DNA from: Streptomyces sp. AW19M42
GTDB taxonomy: Bacteria; Actinomycetota; Actinomycetes; Streptomycetales; Streptomycetaceae
Direction of reading: 5' to 3'
Length of the DNA: 64,000 bases
Assembly: GCA_000470535.1 (NCBI GenBank)
Contig: CBRG010000097.1
Span: 1 to 64,000 of the forward strand
Within the stretch, counting starts at the first letter, position 1. Every line of letters begins with the position of its first letter. Of the stretch, positions 33,637-41,390 are shown in pieces. The notes under the pieces were generated by a model. The model had not been told where the DNA came from. It did not search any database and saw nothing but the letters and a program-made list of their open reading frames with translations. Made by a program: the position numbers and the translations under genes.

Positions 33637-34151
33637 GTGACCCCGGGGCTTCCCCGGCCCCCTACCGCGCCCTCGTGGTGACCGCGTCCAACCGCGCCGC
33701 CGCCAGGGTCTACGCCGACAAGGGCGGCCCGCTGATCGCAGAGGCGCTGGCCGGGCTCGGCTTCACCGTCGACGGTCCGCGGGTCGTCCCGGACGGTGAT
33801 CCGGTCCAGCAGGCGCTGCGCGACGGGGTGGCGGCCGCGTACGACGTCATCGTGACCACCGGCGGCACCGGCATCTCGCCCACCGACCGCACCCCCGAGG
33901 CCACCCGCGCCGTCCTGGACCACGAGATCCCCGGCATCCCCGAGGCGATCCGTGCCGAGGGCCGGGACAAGGTCCCCACGGCCGCGCTCTCGCGCGGACT
34001 GGCGGGCGTGGCCGGCCGCACGCTCGTCGTCAATCTGCCCGGTTCCACCGGCGGGGTCCGCGACGGGCTCGCGGTCCTGACCCGCCTCCTGGTGCACGCC
34101 GTCGACCAGCTCCGCGGTGGCGATCACCCCCGACCCGGGAGCCCGAGCTGA
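33633..34151 (+). CDS. moaB: Molybdopterin adenylyltransferase-type protein (MoaB/Mog)
   Basis: A 172-residue MoCF-domain protein that would adenylate molybdopterin before Mo insertion by MoeA. Motifs: TTGGTGISPTDRTPEAT and LVVNLPGSTGGVRDGL. It overlaps moaC (ATGA) and the following GNAT gene (CTGA). MoaB and Mog cannot be separated by sequence alone here. Confidence 0.88.
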
Positions 34152-34783
34152 ACGTCCCGACCTGGCCGGTGACCCTGGTGGACGGCGACGTCATCCTCCG
34201 GCCGATAAAGCTGCGCGACCAGACCATGTGGCGCGAGGTCAACCGGCGCAACCGGGACTGGCTGCGCCCCTGGGAGGCGACCGTGCCGCCGCCAGCCCCC
34301 GGCGGCCCGGTGGCCCAGCGCCCCACGTACCGGCAGATGATCCGCCATCTGCGGTCCGAGGCGAACGCCGGGCGGATGCTGCCGTTCGCCATCGAGTACC
34401 GGGGCCGGCTGGTCGGCCAGCTGACCGTCGCCGGGATCACCTGGGGCTCGATGTGCTCAGGCCATGTCGGCTACTGGGTCGACCAGGACGTGGCGGGGCG
34501 CGGGGTGATGCCGACCGCGGTCGCCCTCGCCGTCGACCACTGTTTCCGCACGGTCGGACTGCACCGGATCGAGGTGTGCATTCGCCCGGAGAACGCGCCC
34601 AGTCGGCGGGTGGTGGCGAAACTGGGATTTCGTGAGGAGGGGATCCGGCCCCGCTATCTGCACATCGACGGCGCCTGGCGGGACCATCTCATCTACGCGC
34701 TCACCGCGGAGGAGGTGCCCGACGGCCTGCTCCGGAGGTGGCAGCGGGCCAGGCCGGAGCAGCCTGAACATCACACTAAATGA
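34148..34783 (+). CDS. rimJ: RimJ/RimL-type GNAT acetyltransferase, probable CTG start
   Basis: A 211-residue GNAT enzyme of the ribosomal-protein or small-molecule N-acetyltransferase group: GDVILRPIKLRDQTMWREVNRRN at the start, YWVDQDVAGRGVMPTAVALAVDHCF as acetyl-CoA loop, and RIEVCIRPENAPSRRVVAKLGFREEG. The frame begins at CTG 34148, overlapping the moaB TGA (CTGA) with GGGAG 6 nt upstream; the first standard start is GTG 34169, which removes NVPTWP, a segment I recall in homologues. The gene name follows the actinobacterial neighbourhood and is tentative. Confidence 0.82.
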   Translation: MNVPTWPVTLVDGDVILRPIKLRDQTMWREVNRRNRDWLRPWEATVPPPAPGGPVAQRPTYRQMIRHLRSEANAGRMLPFAIEYRGRLVGQLTVAGITWGSMCSGHVGYWVDQDVAGRGVMPTAVALAVDHCFRTVGLHRIEVCIRPENAPSRRVVAKLGFREEGIRPRYLHIDGAWRDHLIYALTAEEVPDGLLRRWQRARPEQPEHHTK

Positions 34784-34806
34784 AATATATGTTCGAAATT
34801 GATCGC

Positions 34807-34834
34807 CGTTTGACCGCTACCAAGCGGACAAACG
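34807..34834. terminator. Hairpin terminator after the moa/rimJ unit
   Basis: CGTTTG-A-CCGCT, loop ACCA, AGCGG-A-CAAACG: an 11-bp stem with one A/A mismatch, 24 bp after the GNAT stop. The flanking DNA to 34946 is strikingly AT-rich and holds the glpR promoter region. Confidence 0.7.
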
Positions 34835-34946
34835 CCGACTGTTGATCCGAACAATCACAAAAAAAGTCCTTGATATCAGCAGGATCGTGCGACACACCGC
34901 ACCAATTGGCGGATGCCTCCATGCAAACCCCTCTACGGTGTGGGAT

Positions 34947-36101
34947 GTGAGCAGCAGCGGCCTCATCTATGCAGTCATCGTCGGGGCCTGGGCCGCCTAC
35001 TTGGTGCCGATGTGGCTCCGCAGGCAGGACGAGCTCAACGAAGCCCGTCCAACGGAACGCTTCAGCACCGCCATCCGGCTGCTGTCCGGACGGGCGGCGA
35101 TGGAACGCCGGTATGCCAAGGGGCTTCAGGAGCGCACCGACGATGAGGCGGCGCCCGGCGCCGACCCGGACGCGGACACGGATCGAATGGATTCCGTCGA
35201 CGTCCGGAACTTTTCCGCGCCCCCGGCGCACACCGAGGCCCGGGTCCATGACCCGGCCCGTACGCCGGAGCGCGCACCGAAGGAGCGCCCGGCCCGGGAA
35301 CGCCCGGCTTCCCCCGACCCCGCACCCGCACCCGCATCCGCCCGGCGCGCTCGCCCGCGCCCCGGTGGGATCGACGCCGAACGAGCCCGGCGCGCGCAGC
35401 GCACGCAGGTCCTCGCACGCCGTCGGCGCACCACCGTCGTCCTCTTCCTCGCCTTCACGCTCGGCGCGGTCGTAGCGGCGGTCGGCGGCCTGGGCTTCCT
35501 CTGGGCACCCGCGGTTCCCGCGGTGCTGCTGAGCACGTACATCGTGCATCTGCGCGCCCAGGAGCGGCGCAGGTTCGCCTTCACCATGGACCGGCGACGG
35601 GCCGAGGTGGCGGCGCAGCACCTGCGCGAGAACCGCCCGCGCAGGCACCAGCCCGCCACGACGGCCACCGCGGAGTCCGACGAGGACCCCGAAGCGCGCC
35701 ACCCCGCCCCCGAGCCCACCCCCACGGTCTCCCCGCAGGAGGCCGGCCGCCGCCTCACGGTCGAGCAGACGGACCACGCGGAGTGGGTGGACCAGCAGCG
35801 CGAACGCGGCCGGGTCCAGGGCGACAGCTGGGAGCCGGTTCCGGTCCCGCTGCCGACATACGTCACCGCCCCGGTCGCCCCGCGCGCCACGGGCGGCGTC
35901 GAGGTCGGCAACCCGGAGACCTGGAGCGCGGCCCGCTCCAGCACCGCCGAACCGGCCCAGCCGGCCACCCCGCGCCCCACGGCACCCCCCGTGGAGCCCG
36001 CGCCGCGCCAGCGCACCAGCCAGTCCCGCCGCTCCCGCGACCGGACCCCTCTCTTCGACCAGTACGACGAGGAGGACCGCCCCCGCGCGGCCAACGAGTG
36101 A
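34947..36101 (+). CDS. glpR: GlpR, membrane receptor of gephyrin-like molybdotransferase
   Basis: A 384-residue protein. The N-terminus SSSGLIYAVIVGAWAAYLVPMWLRRQDELNE holds one span (4-22) and a conserved juxtamembrane segment. A long Pro/Arg/Asp-rich linker (about 55-155) leads to two hydrophobic helices (LFLAFTLGAVVAAVGGLGFLW and the following span), then a second long disordered basic/acidic tail. In Corynebacterium the equivalent membrane protein (GlpR) binds Glp and affects septum and pole growth; the name here rests on synteny with glp and the N-terminal pattern. The start is GTG 34947. A hairpin terminator follows. Confidence 0.75.
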   Translation: MSSSGLIYAVIVGAWAAYLVPMWLRRQDELNEARPTERFSTAIRLLSGRAAMERRYAKGLQERTDDEAAPGADPDADTDRMDSVDVRNFSAPPAHTEARVHDPARTPERAPKERPARERPASPDPAPAPASARRARPRPGGIDAERARRAQRTQVLARRRRTTVVLFLAFTLGAVVAAVGGLGFLWAPAVPAVLLSTYIVHLRAQERRRFAFTMDRRRAEVAAQHLRENRPRRHQPATTATAESDEDPEARHPAPEPTPTVSPQEAGRRLTVEQTDHAEWVDQQRERGRVQGDSWEPVPVPLPTYVTAPVAPRATGGVEVGNPETWSAARSSTAEPAQPATPRPTAPPVEPAPRQRTSQSRRSRDRTPLFDQYDEEDRPRAANE

Positions 36102-36158
36102 GCGCTTCATCGCGGGCCGGGACGCCGCCTCTTCTGACCAGCGCCTAACCGATTTCCG

Positions 36159-36178
36159 AGCACCCCGTTGAGGGTGCT
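36159..36178. terminator. Hairpin terminator after glpR
   Basis: AGCACCC, a 6-nt loop and GGGTGCT form a 7-bp stem followed by AAAGTTT, 58 bp after the glpR stop and 20 bp before the tRNA. Confidence 0.55.
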
Positions 36179-36197
36179 AAAGTTTCACTCGTTGCAA

Positions 36198-36271
36198 GGG
36201 CCTGTGGCGCAGTCTGGTAGCGCACCTCGTTCGCATCGAGGGGGTCTGGGGTTCAAATCCCCACAGGTCCA
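36198..36271 (+). tRNA. tRNA-Ala (anticodon CGC)
   Basis: A complete cloverleaf: acceptor GGGCCTG/CAGGTCC, D-arm GCGC/GCGC, anticodon arm CCTCG-TTCGCAT-CGAGG, T-arm TGGGG-TTCAAAT-CCCCA. The loop gives anticodon CGC (codon GCG, Ala), and the G3-U70 pair, the universal alanine identity element, is present, with A as discriminator base. CCA is not fully encoded. The 3' half of such genes is a common integration site; no second copy of it is seen in this window. Confidence 0.95.
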
Positions 36272-36310
36272 CCGCAGCAACTGTTCCTGGGTTTGCTCAG
36301 GAGGAGTTCA

Positions 36311-36349
36311 CAAGATCCCGTCCGATCTGATTGATCGGGCGGGATCTTG
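36311..36349. terminator. Strong hairpin after the tRNA gene
   Basis: CAAGATCCCGTCCGATC (36311-36327) pairs with GATCGGGCGGGATCTTG (36333-36349): 17 bp with one T-G pair and a 5-nt loop, 40 bp past the tRNA. It is the likely tRNA transcript terminator. Confidence 0.8.
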
Positions 36350-36892
36350 GCGTTGTGCAGCCATTACGGCAGACCGTGCTCCGCCGCGATTCCCGGTCCC
36401 ACGTCTTCGAGGACGAGGTCCGGAAGGATGGCCAGTCCCAGATTCTGCGGATCCACGTTCGGGCCGGCGGCCTTCTCGGCAACGCTGGGAAGCCAGGAGG
36501 CCACCCGAATCCGTTCACTCCGGAAGAACGGCTCAAGAGCCGTGCGCTCGTGCCCGCTGTGGAGCGCCAGGGAGAAGACCGCCACCGCCCCTCCAGCTCC
36601 GGGTCCATCGACGGTCGGCCGTACCAGAAGCTCGACTCAACGCACCGGAAGTGGTCGTGGACCGGATCTCGCGGGCGGATCGGCCGGTACAGGACCTCAC
36701 GACGCACACCGGGGCGGGAACCATGTGTCATGCGACCGGTCATCCGCCGCACCACTGACAGAGACCCTGGCAGCCCTCCAGCAGCAAGCGCAGCGCCTCA
36801 GTCTGCGCAGCGGTGACGTACGCCTCCTCCCGGCGGAAGATCTCCAGAACGATCTGCCAGGCAGCGTCTGTTCGCGCCGTAGGGTCGGGGGC
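36350..36892. other. Gene-poor stretch with coding relics
   Basis: No intact gene is convincing. On the minus strand 36367-36640 reads with protein-like composition (SLALHSGHERTALEPFF, then PNVDPQNLGLAILPDLVLED) but lacks a start with ribosome site. A second minus-strand stretch near 36755-36890 reads AAWQIVLEIFRREEAYVTAA without a start codon and stops before 36755. Both look like decayed remnants. Their position next to a tRNA gene suggests past insertion and loss of DNA. Confidence 0.4.
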
Positions 36893-37774
36893 ATGGCGAC
36901 TGAAGACAGCTCAGCCCTCAATCCCGGTCACTGGCAGGACTGCGCGGACGTGTACGACTTCCTGGACCAGATCCGGCTTCGGCCCGGCATGTGGCTTCCC
37001 GGCGGATCGCTCCCGCATCTGCAGTCCTTGCTCACCGGCTACCGGGCGGCGCTCGGTGTGCACGGCGTCGAGGAGGACTTCGCCTTCTGGCCGGAGGACG
37101 ACTTCAACCGCTGGTTCCAGGAGCGGCGCGGTGTCACCGGCTCCCTCGGCTGGGCCGTGGAGATCGAACGCAGCACCCCAGAGGGCTCGACACCGGTCGA
37201 GGAGTTCTTCCGGCTCCTGGACGCGTACCGGAGCGAGTCGGGCCAGGAGCCGGCGCGGGTCGAGGCCTCGAAGCGCTTTCCCGGCATCGAGTACATGGAC
37301 AACACCTTCGTCACCCTCTTCCGGCGGCGACAGCTGCTCGCGGAGGCCGAGCTGCGGCTCGAAGGGCGCGGGTTCCGCGTCGTCCACCTCGCGGCGGGGA
37401 AGTGGGCATCCGAGCGGGACATGCACGGGGCCTTCGCCGCGGCGCTGCGGTTCCCCGACTACTACGGCAACAACCTCGACGCGCTCAACGACTGCCTCGG
37501 TGACGTGGCCTGCCACGGCCCGTATGACGACGTACCGGAGGGCGCCGGGCTCGTCCTGTCCGTCACCGACTACGACCGCTTCGCCGCCGTCTGCCCGGAG
37601 GCGGCTCAGATCGTTCTGGACATCGTCGCCGACCGGGGCCGCCGCGCGGCGGTGCTCCGGCGGCGGTTCTTCTGCCTGGTCCACAGCAATGACCCGGACA
37701 TCCGGTTCGAACCGGTCGGTGCCATGCCCGTCATGTGGAACCGCGAGGAGTGGGTCGACGCCAAACGCCGCTGA
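36893..37774 (+). CDS. Barstar-family protein with N-terminal extra domain
   Basis: A 293-residue soluble protein. Residues 165-260 match the barstar (RNase inhibitor) fold: GRGFRVVHLAAGKWASERDMHGAFAAALRFPDYYGNNLDALNDCLGD, including the FPxYYGxNLDAL signature that contacts barnase-like RNases. The N-terminal 150 residues (DVYDFLDQIRLRPGMWLPGG...AVEIERS) form a separate unrecognised domain starting with a WxDCxDVYDFL pattern. No barnase-type toxin is nearby, so it is an orphan immunity-like protein or has a different role. ATG 36893 follows GGGTCGGGGG. Confidence 0.82.
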   Translation: MATEDSSALNPGHWQDCADVYDFLDQIRLRPGMWLPGGSLPHLQSLLTGYRAALGVHGVEEDFAFWPEDDFNRWFQERRGVTGSLGWAVEIERSTPEGSTPVEEFFRLLDAYRSESGQEPARVEASKRFPGIEYMDNTFVTLFRRRQLLAEAELRLEGRGFRVVHLAAGKWASERDMHGAFAAALRFPDYYGNNLDALNDCLGDVACHGPYDDVPEGAGLVLSVTDYDRFAAVCPEAAQIVLDIVADRGRRAAVLRRRFFCLVHSNDPDIRFEPVGAMPVMWNREEWVDAKRR

Positions 37775-37854
37775 TGGCCCGGGGGCCGGCGTCAGGTTCA
37801 CCGGCTACCTCCTGACCGCCGAACGGGTGGCCGGCGAGTAGGAGCGCGGCGGCG

Positions 37855-38286
37855 CTACTCGCAGAAGACGCGAACCTGGCCGCTGGGGTCGTCCACGTCG
37901 ACGGTGACCTCGTCGAGCTGCTCGACGAGGTCCTCAAGGTGCTCCGGCTTGAGTTCGGCGAGGTCGATCGGTACGCCCGACCTGCGCAGGCCCGTGTTGG
38001 CCCGGGTGAGTGCCTGCGGCGGGAGGAGGCTGGCGATCCGGACGCCCGCGCGCAGCAGCTGGAGCGGAACCTGGATGTTGATCCGGCTCGGCCCCTCGCC
38101 GGTGCCGTCGTCCTCCGAGTTCACCACCAGGCGCAGGTACTTGGGACGGGGCTTCGGGCGGGGCGTGGCTCCCTGTGCCGGCTCGGGCTGCTGGCGTTGG
38201 AGAGCGTCGATCAGCCGCTCCGCCTCGTCCGCGTTGATCTTGCCCTCTGCCAGCATCTGCAGGATCTGGCGGCGCTGCTCGTTCAT
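37855..38286 (-). CDS. SHOCT-like-domain protein
   Basis: A 143-residue protein. The first 35 residues (EQRRQILQMLAEGKINADEAERLIDAL) are the SHOCT-like helical hairpin common at the end of DUF2089 proteins; the rest (residues 50-143) has a beta-rich pattern with RINIQVPLQLLRAGVRIASLLPP. It is the third gene of a leftward operon with a DUF2089 protein and a small membrane protein. The SHOCT-like helix also occurs at the C-terminus of the DUF2089 partner, suggesting the two interact through it. Start ATG 38286 follows GGGGAGAACG. Confidence 0.72.
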   Translation of the reverse strand: MNEQRRQILQMLAEGKINADEAERLIDALQRQQPEPAQGATPRPKPRPKYLRLVVNSEDDGTGEGPSRINIQVPLQLLRAGVRIASLLPPQALTRANTGLRRSGVPIDLAELKPEHLEDLVEQLDEVTVDVDDPSGQVRVFCE

Positions 38287-38315
38287 GGTCGTTCTCCCCT
38301 TCGAAGTCATCGGAG

Positions 38316-38579
38316 TCATCTGACGCCCATCTGGAAGGCTGTTGGGCCGTGTTCGATCTCGAACCTGGTGCCGGGCAGCGCCCACAGCAGGTGCCAGGCA
38401 GCGCGCAGAGCGCTCACCGGGCTCAGCCGGAACGCGCGGCGGCATGCGATCAGCCCGGCCACCACGGCGAGCAGCAGCAGTGGCGACAGCAGCACGGCCA
38501 CCGGCAGGAGCGGGATGTGCAGCCGGCGGCGGTTGCCGTTGGTGCGGCGATAGCCCACCGTCAGCAGCTGCGGGATCAC
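38316..38579 (-). CDS. Small membrane protein of the DUF2089 operon
   Basis: An 87-residue protein with a basic N-terminus (GYRRTNGNRRRLHI) and one strong hydrophobic segment (LLPVAVLLSPLLLLAVVAGLIACR), then RLSPVSALRAAWHLLWALPG. GTG 38579 overlaps the upstream DUF2089 stop (GTGA), so the two are translationally coupled. Probably a membrane anchor or sensor for the neighbouring regulators; function unknown. Confidence 0.75.
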   Translation of the reverse strand: MIPQLLTVGYRRTNGNRRRLHIPLLPVAVLLSPLLLLAVVAGLIACRRAFRLSPVSALRAAWHLLWALPGTRFEIEHGPTAFQMGVR

Positions 38580-38938
38580 CGGGACCGCTCCAGCTCGTCC
38601 AGCGCCTCCTGGGCGCTGATCTCCCCGCGCTGGAGGCGGTCGAGGACGTCGGCTCCGGCGGGTGCCGGGTCGGTGTCGACGAAGTCGAGCTGTTCCGCGA
38701 TCCGCTTCAGCCGGGACTTGATCGTCGGGTAGCTCACCCCGAAGATCCGCTCCATCTCCTTGATCGAACCGTGGGACCGCACGAACGCGGCGACGAACAC
38801 CTGGTCGTCGACGGCGAGCTGCGCCAGCTGCGGCGGCTCGAACTGCCCCTCGACCGCGACATCGCTGTCGGTGAGCCGGACCCGCTCGACCACGAACGGC
38901 CGGCCCTGCGTCAGGTCGGTCAGTTCCTGCCAGTCCAC
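38576..38938 (-). CDS. DUF2089-family putative regulator
   Basis: A 120-residue protein of the DUF2089 type. The middle (DDQVFVAAFVRSHGSIKEMERIFGVSYPTIKSRLKRI) is an HTH of the sigma-70 region-4 kind, likely DNA-binding. The C-terminus (ADVLDRLQRGEISAQEALDELER) is a SHOCT-like hairpin shared with the third gene of the operon. Upstream at 38980-39006 lies a near-consensus promoter. Role inferred as a transcription factor governed by the membrane and SHOCT partners. Confidence 0.8.
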   Translation of the reverse strand: MDWQELTDLTQGRPFVVERVRLTDSDVAVEGQFEPPQLAQLAVDDQVFVAAFVRSHGSIKEMERIFGVSYPTIKSRLKRIAEQLDFVDTDPAPAGADVLDRLQRGEISAQEALDELERSR

Positions 38939-38979
38939 CTTCGGCTCCTCTGCACTCGGCGATGTGCTTCACGTTCAGT

Positions 38980-39006
38980 TCTATATTGATTTTTTTTACA
39001 TGTCAA
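38980..39006 (-). promoter_or_regulatory. Near-consensus housekeeping promoter for the DUF2089 operon
   Basis: On the minus strand TTGACA (39006-39001) precedes TATAGA (38985-38980), 15 nt apart with an A-tract between them, an unusually AT-rich patch. It lies about 45 bp upstream of the DUF2089 gene. Its -35 overlaps the stop of the upstream GNAT gene. Confidence 0.5.
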
Positions 39007-39644
39007 CGACGAAAACTTAACTTCTCTGATTTGATCTTCAATGATCCTCGCGACGAAAACCGAGCCGTCTGCTCCCGGCAGGTGCTGGCCCGCCAACCGG
39101 CCTCGGTCCCGAGGGTGGCTGGACGGGCCCCGGCTCTCACGGAGCCGGAGGGGCAGGACGCCCCGTCCCGCAGCGGCTTGGCGAAGCAGCGGCTGCTCTC
39201 GTACGTGCGGTAGTGGCCGAACTTCGCGCAGGGCTCGTAGCCGCTGGAGAGGTACAGGGCGATCGCCTCGGGCTGCTTGTCGCCGGTCTCCAGGACCATG
39301 CGGGTGCGGCCGGCCGTGCGGGCGTCGGCCTCCAGGGCGGCCAGGATGCGGCGGGCCAGGCCGTGGCCGCGTCCCTCGGGTATGACGTACATCCGCTTCA
39401 GCTCGGCGTCCCCGTCCGAGTATCCCTCGGCGTTGCGCTCCTGTGAGCGCCAGCCGCCGGTGGCGACGGGGCTGTCCGACGCGTCGTAGGCGATCAGGTA
39501 CCGGCCGCGCGGTGGGTCGAACATCGTGGCGTCCAGCGGTGTGACATCGCCCTCGTCCCCGTAGCGCTCGGCGTATTCGAGCTGCACCCGGTCGTTGAGT
39601 TTGACGGCGTCAGGGTGGTCGAAGGCCCGCATGTGGATATTCAT
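39003..39644 (-). CDS. GNAT acetyltransferase with C-terminal overrun
   Basis: A 213-residue protein. Residues 1-155 are a typical GNAT fold: ELKRMYVIPEGRGHGLARRILAALEADAR as acetyl-CoA site and LSSGYEPCAKFGHYRTYESSRCFAKPL as the usual family ending. The remaining ~55 residues (after KPL) are Arg/Ser-rich with no domain character and run into the promoter of the next operon. This suggests loss of the original stop codon near 39175. The enzyme part should still be functional; substrate unknown. Confidence 0.78.
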   Translation of the reverse strand: MNIHMRAFDHPDAVKLNDRVQLEYAERYGDEGDVTPLDATMFDPPRGRYLIAYDASDSPVATGGWRSQERNAEGYSDGDAELKRMYVIPEGRGHGLARRILAALEADARTAGRTRMVLETGDKQPEAIALYLSSGYEPCAKFGHYRTYESSRCFAKPLRDGASCPSGSVRAGARPATLGTEAGWRASTCREQTARFSSRGSLKIKSEKLSFRR

Positions 39645-39694
39645 GCGGGCAATCGTACATGTATGCGATGCCCGGATGTCGGTATCGTGCCGGG

Positions 39695-40510
39695 ATGCTC
39701 ACTGTGACCTCCGTGAATGTAAATGGTCTCCGCGCCGCCGCCAAGAAGGGCTTCGTCGAGTGGCTGGCGCAGACCGACGCCGATGTGATCTGCCTCCAGG
39801 AGGTGCGGGCGGAGGCGCAGCAGCTGCCCGAGGACGTACGTGAGCCGGAGGGGTGGCACACCGTCCACGCCCCGGCTGCCGCCAAGGGCCGGGCCGGGGT
39901 CTCGCTCTACTCCCGCCGTGCGCCCGAGCGGGTCCAGATCGGGTTCGGCGGCTTCGGGGACGCGGGGGCCGAGGAGTTCGACGCGAGCGGCCGGTACGTC
40001 GAGATCGACCTGCCGGGTGTCACGGTCGCGAGCCTGTACCTGCCCTCGGGGGAGGTCGGCACGGAGCGGCAGGAGGAGAAGGAGCGCTTCATGGCGGCCT
40101 TCCTCCCCTACCTGGCCGGGCTGAAGGCGCGGGCCGCCGCGGAGGGTCGCGAGGTGGTGGTCTGCGGTGACTGGAACATCGCCCACCAGGAGGCGGACCT
40201 CAAGAACTGGAAGGGCAACAAGAAGAACTCCGGCTTCCTCCCCGAGGAGCGGGCGTGGCTGACCCGGGTTTTCGAGGAGGCCGCGTACGTCGACGTCGTG
40301 CGGGCGCTGCACCCGGACGTCGAGGGCCCGTACTCGTGGTGGTCCTACCGGGGCCGCGCCTTCGACAACGACACGGGCTGGCGGATCGACTACCAGGTGG
40401 CCACTCCGGGGCTGGCCGTGCGCGCCGCGAAGGCGTTCGTCGAGCGGGCCGCCACGCACGGCGAGCGCTGGAGCGACCACGCGCCCGTGACGGTGGTGTA
40501 CGAGCGGTAG
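39695..40510 (+). CDS. xth: Exodeoxyribonuclease III
   Basis: A 271-residue EEP-family AP endonuclease/3'-5' exonuclease for base-excision repair. Motifs: TSVNVNGLRAAAKKGFVEWL, ICLQEVRAE (metal-binding Glu), YLPSGE, VVCGDWNIAH (active-site DWN), RIDYQVATP and a closing SDHAPV with the catalytic Asp-His. ATG 39695 is chosen as the family start; an in-frame ATG 36 bases earlier lacks support. It is convergent with the MerR gene. Confidence 0.93.
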   Translation: MLTVTSVNVNGLRAAAKKGFVEWLAQTDADVICLQEVRAEAQQLPEDVREPEGWHTVHAPAAAKGRAGVSLYSRRAPERVQIGFGGFGDAGAEEFDASGRYVEIDLPGVTVASLYLPSGEVGTERQEEKERFMAAFLPYLAGLKARAAAEGREVVVCGDWNIAHQEADLKNWKGNKKNSGFLPEERAWLTRVFEEAAYVDVVRALHPDVEGPYSWWSYRGRAFDNDTGWRIDYQVATPGLAVRAAKAFVERAATHGERWSDHAPVTVVYER

Positions 40511-40541
40511 GTGCGGGCCCCCGCTACTCAGGCAGTCCCCG

Positions 40542-41228
40542 CTACTCCCGCGGCTCCGCCGTGTCCGTATCCGTATCCGCGTCGCGGCGCAGTCGCCGGT
40601 CCAGGGCCATGGAGAGTTCCGCGTCCACCACCGCGCGTGCCAGTGGGCGGAGTTGGGGAGGCTCCTCCTGTGTGCTGTGATCGCGCAGGGTCGAGACGAA
40701 GAGGTCGGCCAGGGCGTCCGCGTGTTCGCGGACGCGGCGGCCGGAGGCGAGGACGGTGGCGAGCGGGACGCCCTCCCGTACCAGTTCGGCGGAGACCTCC
40801 AGGAGGCGGCGGCTGATGTGCACGATCTCGTCGCCGTCCGTGCCGAGGTAGCCCAGCTCCATCGCGGCTGCCAGGTTCTCCGGGGTGGACTCGCTCTCGA
40901 AGTAGTCCGCGAGCTGCTCGGGCGTGAGCCGGACCGGGGTCTCCTCGGTCGGTTCGCCCAGGCCCAGCACCTCGGCCACGTCCCGGCCGCTCTCGAAGGT
41001 GCGGGCCAGGTCCGCGATGCCGGTGAGGGTGTGGCCGCGTTCCAGCAGGCCCGTGATCGTGCGCAGCCGGGCGAGATGGTGGTCGTCGTACCAGGCGATA
41101 CGGCCCTCGCGGCGCGGCGGTGAGATCAGGCCGCGCTCGCGGTAGAAGCGCAGGGTCCGGACGGGGATGCCGGCTTCCTTGGCCAGCTCCTCCATGCGGT
41201 ATTCGCGGTGCTCGTGTCCGTCAGCCAC
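40542..41228 (-). CDS. MerR-family transcriptional regulator
   Basis: A 228-residue MerR protein. The N-terminal winged HTH (YRMEELAKEAGIPVRTLRFYRERGLI) starts near residue 10 and is followed by the coiled-coil linker (HHLARLRTITGLLERGHTLTGIADL). The C-terminal ~110 residues form an effector domain without the metal-binding cysteines of metal sensors. It is divergent from the monooxygenase operon, its probable target. The start is GTG 41228; ATG 41195 is possible. Confidence 0.88.
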   Translation of the reverse strand: MADGHEHREYRMEELAKEAGIPVRTLRFYRERGLISPPRREGRIAWYDDHHLARLRTITGLLERGHTLTGIADLARTFESGRDVAEVLGLGEPTEETPVRLTPEQLADYFESESTPENLAAAMELGYLGTDGDEIVHISRRLLEVSAELVREGVPLATVLASGRRVREHADALADLFVSTLRDHSTQEEPPQLRPLARAVVDAELSMALDRRLRRDADTDTDTAEPRE

Positions 41229-41271
41229 CCCCGCACCCTACCGGCAGGCCCGTGACGGAGGGCCCTTGTTG

Positions 41272-41282
41272 TACCGCCGGTA
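41272..41282. promoter_or_regulatory. Palindrome TACCGCCGGTA, candidate MerR operator
   Basis: A perfect 5-bp-arm dyad (TACCG-C-CGGTA) lies in the 162-bp region between the MerR gene and the monooxygenase gene, 109 bp before the latter's ATG. MerR operators are usually dyads between -35 and -10 elements; spacing could not be confirmed. Confidence 0.35.
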
Positions 41283-41390
41283 ACTTTCCCCTGCCGCACC
41301 CCTACCCATCGGTACGGGGCTGCTCTAGTCTCCCAACAGCGCCAGTGATTGCTGGCAGAGTCGTGGGACGTACCGCGGGGAGGCGGCAGC

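Noticed and set aside
36198..36271. Integration site with a flanking integrative element
   Set aside because: No integrase, no repeated tRNA 3' end and no element genes are visible within the window.
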